64,000 nucleotides of DNA from Bryobacterales bacterium (lineage in GTDB: Bacteria > Acidobacteriota > Terriglobia > Bryobacterales > Bryobacteraceae). The notes under the pieces are model-generated. The model was not told where the DNA came from, did not search any database, and worked only from the letters and a program-made list of their open reading frames with translations. Both the position numbers and the translations under genes were made by a program. Numbering within the stretch: position 1 is the stretch's first letter; the number at the start of each line of letters is the position of its first letter. Of this stretch, positions 62,811-64,000 are shown in pieces. The DNA is taken from contig PMUP01000055.1 of NCBI GenBank assembly GCA_003166865.1, positions 34,148-98,147 of the forward strand. Direction: 5' to 3'.

Positions 62811-62827
62811 GCGCCGCAAAGCGGCGC
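62811..62827. terminator. stem-loop between converging genes
   Basis: GCGCCGC-AAA-GCGGCGC is a perfect 7-bp stem with a 3-base loop, 28 bp after the small membrane protein gene and 67 bp after the end of the opposing replication-type gene. It lacks a T-tract on the plus strand. Probably a bidirectional terminator. Confidence 0.55.
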
Positions 62828-62893
62828 ATGGTTCTTCCTTCACAAAAGCCTATGGGCCATCTCTGACGCGGCCTGTGGCCTATTCTGGCCCTC

Positions 62894-63505
62894 TTAAGCT
62901 GCCGGAATCGCCCCGCATGCCCTGCCGAGACCGATCAGGGCGCTGTCCAGCGAGCTTGCGGGATCTAAAACCACAATTTTCATAGAGCCTTTAGTGTAAG
63001 AATCTTCTTGATTCAGAGTTCCAGGGGGATTTTCCGACTTATATGGATCGAATCCCGTTGCGCATGGCAGAGGATCGCGAAAGCAGTAGGCGTTGCTGGT
63101 TCTGATGACCTGCCAGCGCGTGAACACGCGGCCGAGGAAATCGCGGCACTCCGTGCGGATTTTGTCGAAGCGGTTCACCCAGGTGAGGATGTCCGCCGCT
63201 TCCAGCGCCTTGATGGCCTCATAGACGGTGTCGCGGCAGCATCTGGCGGCGGCGGCGATGGTCTCGTAGCTCGGAAAGCAATAGCCGGTCCTGCTGTTGT
63301 GGAATTTCCAGAGCATGGCGATCAGCACCCGCTGGAAGGCGGGGGTGATCGGGCCGTGGTGTTCGCCCGGCTTGCGGTTCTTCGCGTTGTACAGCTCGAC
63401 GCTGCGCATGATGGCCTTCTTTGTCTTCTGGCCCATGGGCGATCCGGGAACGAGGCGGAAGACTTTTTCGCGGGCAGGGCAGGGGGTGGGGTTGAAAACA
63501 GGCAT
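62894..63505 (-). CDS. HTH replication-initiation-like protein
   Basis: 203 residues from the ATG at 63505 with GGAGAGCTC before it (a frame to 63625 adds 40 residues). ITPAFQRVLIAMLWKFHNSR followed by TGYCFPSYETIAAAARCCRD then TVYEAIKALEAADILTWVNR is a winged-helix HTH of the RepA/helix-turn-helix type found beside relaxase genes on alphaproteobacterial plasmids. The last about 50 residues are of low similarity. It may initiate plasmid replication or regulate transfer. Confidence 0.75.
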   Translation of the reverse strand: MPVFNPTPCPAREKVFRLVPGSPMGQKTKKAIMRSVELYNAKNRKPGEHHGPITPAFQRVLIAMLWKFHNSRTGYCFPSYETIAAAARCCRDTVYEAIKALEAADILTWVNRFDKIRTECRDFLGRVFTRWQVIRTSNAYCFRDPLPCATGFDPYKSENPPGTLNQEDSYTKGSMKIVVLDPASSLDSALIGLGRACGAIPAA

Positions 63506-63973
63506 GAGCTCTCCATTTCGGTTGAAGGAACAACCGCCCGGAGAGGGCTGAATTTGGCGCAAGTTCACCCGTTGCAAGAATCCTCTTGCAAACTTCTGGG
63601 ATTCGGGGGATTCTCGTGATTGCAAATGCCACGAGATCTCCGGCCCTCCGCCGATATGCAGCCCGCCCCCAAGGCGGGTTTGCTATTTCTGGGTCTCTGA
63701 TTTTCTCCAGAAGAGTTGAACGACGCGCAGGCAGGGTACCCGCACAATCACACAGCCTGCCTGAGATTCTTGATCCAGTCGAGCCGGATTGGGTAATTAA
63801 TGCAGTGACATACCTGGGGATGCAGAGCAGGCGGGAGCAGGGGGCATGGCTAGGTTCCGAAGAGGCGCGGGAATGGTCTGGACGCTGCGGCAGCAGTGGC
63901 GGTGGCTGCGGCATTTCTGGCTGCGCGCGTGGGCGGAGAAGTAGAGAATTCTACTTTCCTACGTAGAGGAGCA
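63506..63973. other. non-coding region upstream of the replication-type gene
   Basis: About 470 bp. It contains a 7-bp inverted repeat TTGCAAG-AATCCT-CTTGCAA at 63572-63591 and repeated GGATTC words. A rightward 126-codon frame lacks coding character. This is a candidate site for origin or operator, without iterons that I can show. Confidence 0.45.
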
Positions 63974-63999
63974 GCGGCCCCGGCTCGCGCCGGGGCCGC
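63974..63999. terminator. strong GC-rich hairpin at the right edge
   Basis: GCGGCCCCGG (63974-63983) and CCGGGGCCGC (63990-63999) pair perfectly around a 6-base loop CTCGCG. Probably a transcription terminator; the window ends one base later so a following T-run cannot be seen. Confidence 0.6.
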
Positions 64000-64000
64000 C

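Larger units (their letters stand above)
53900..64000. mobile_element. mobilizable plasmid-like or integrative element (right end outside window)
   Basis: Partition pair, MobQ-type relaxase, candidate oriT, TraD-like and VirD4/TraG-like proteins and a replication-type HTH protein lie together with unknown genes and no chromosomal housekeeping genes. The segment follows tRNA-Leu directly. No integrase and no mating-pore genes are present within the window, so it could be an integrated plasmid or an IME. Left boundary is approximate. Confidence 0.7.

Noticed and set aside
63586..63966. 126-codon plus-strand ORF upstream of the replication-type gene
   Set aside because: No coding character or homology; it overlaps the putative control region and ends in low-complexity Gly/Arg.

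Overview
The window looks like a piece of an acidobacterial chromosome, most like the Solibacter/Bryobacterales group. The evidence is the gene repertoire: a Ser/Thr kinase fused to a WD40/TolB-like propeller, a VWFA-domain secreted protein, several PEP-CTERM proteins, a cytochrome c/PHM-type monooxygenase, a carboxypeptidase-regulatory-repeat protein, bacillithiol enzyme BshC and many decayed toxin-antitoxin genes. The lineage is inferred from families and not from a marker gene.

Layout. 0-6.4 kb: partial SMP-30 lactonase, a BtuF-like binding protein, two tandem TolC-like genes, divergent truA. 6.4-9 kb: an unrecognised membrane protein gene, then a decayed junction where the 5' end of a DtxR-type regulator gene is fused to the 3' end of truA, which reads as the scar of a tandem duplication. 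9-16.7 kb: Ser/Thr kinase, DtxR-type regulator, UDP-glucuronate decarboxylase-like epimerase, Fe-S oxidoreductase, polytopic membrane protein. 16.7-20.5 kb: tRNA-Lys(CTT) followed by a 3.8 kb remnant island bounded by a 47-bp repeat of the tRNA 3' end, with a decayed integrase end and DinB, FAD monooxygenase and MarR cargo. 20.5-26.3 kb: broken toxin-antitoxin pair, copper monooxygenase, PEP-CTERM protein flanked by a decayed copy of the end of the neighbouring hybrid kinase, UPF0175 protein, small zinc-ribbon membrane protein. 26.3-33.3 kb: VWA protein and a three-gene surface-polysaccharide operon encoding a membrane protein, a double methyltransferase and a glycosyltransferase-methyltransferase fusion. 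33.4-41.2 kb: second zinc-ribbon paralogue, MetE-like protein, TsaC/Sua5, a PEP-CTERM gene family (two intact, one remnant), then lipoprotein, geranylgeranyl-reductase-like flavoprotein, hemL, MauE/DoxX-thioredoxin protein and a VapBC remnant. 41.2-49.8 kb: unknown protein, sensor kinase, regulatory-repeat protein, ltaE-hemW-cyaY and divergent bshC. 49.8-53.5 kb: small membrane protein, two unknowns, HipBA.

53.5-64 kb is a mobilizable plasmid-like or integrative element next to tRNA-Leu(CAA). It has a ParA plus ribbon-helix-helix partition pair with an array of six octamers, a MobQ-type relaxase, a candidate oriT resembling the RSF1010 nic region, a TraD-like mobilization protein, a short VirD4/TraG coupling ATPase without membrane segments preceded by a single-span membrane protein, an HTH replication-type protein and several unknown proteins. 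Relaxase and coupling-protein genes diverge from the oriT candidate, as in Ti-type tra regions. No mating-pore genes are visible before the window ends.
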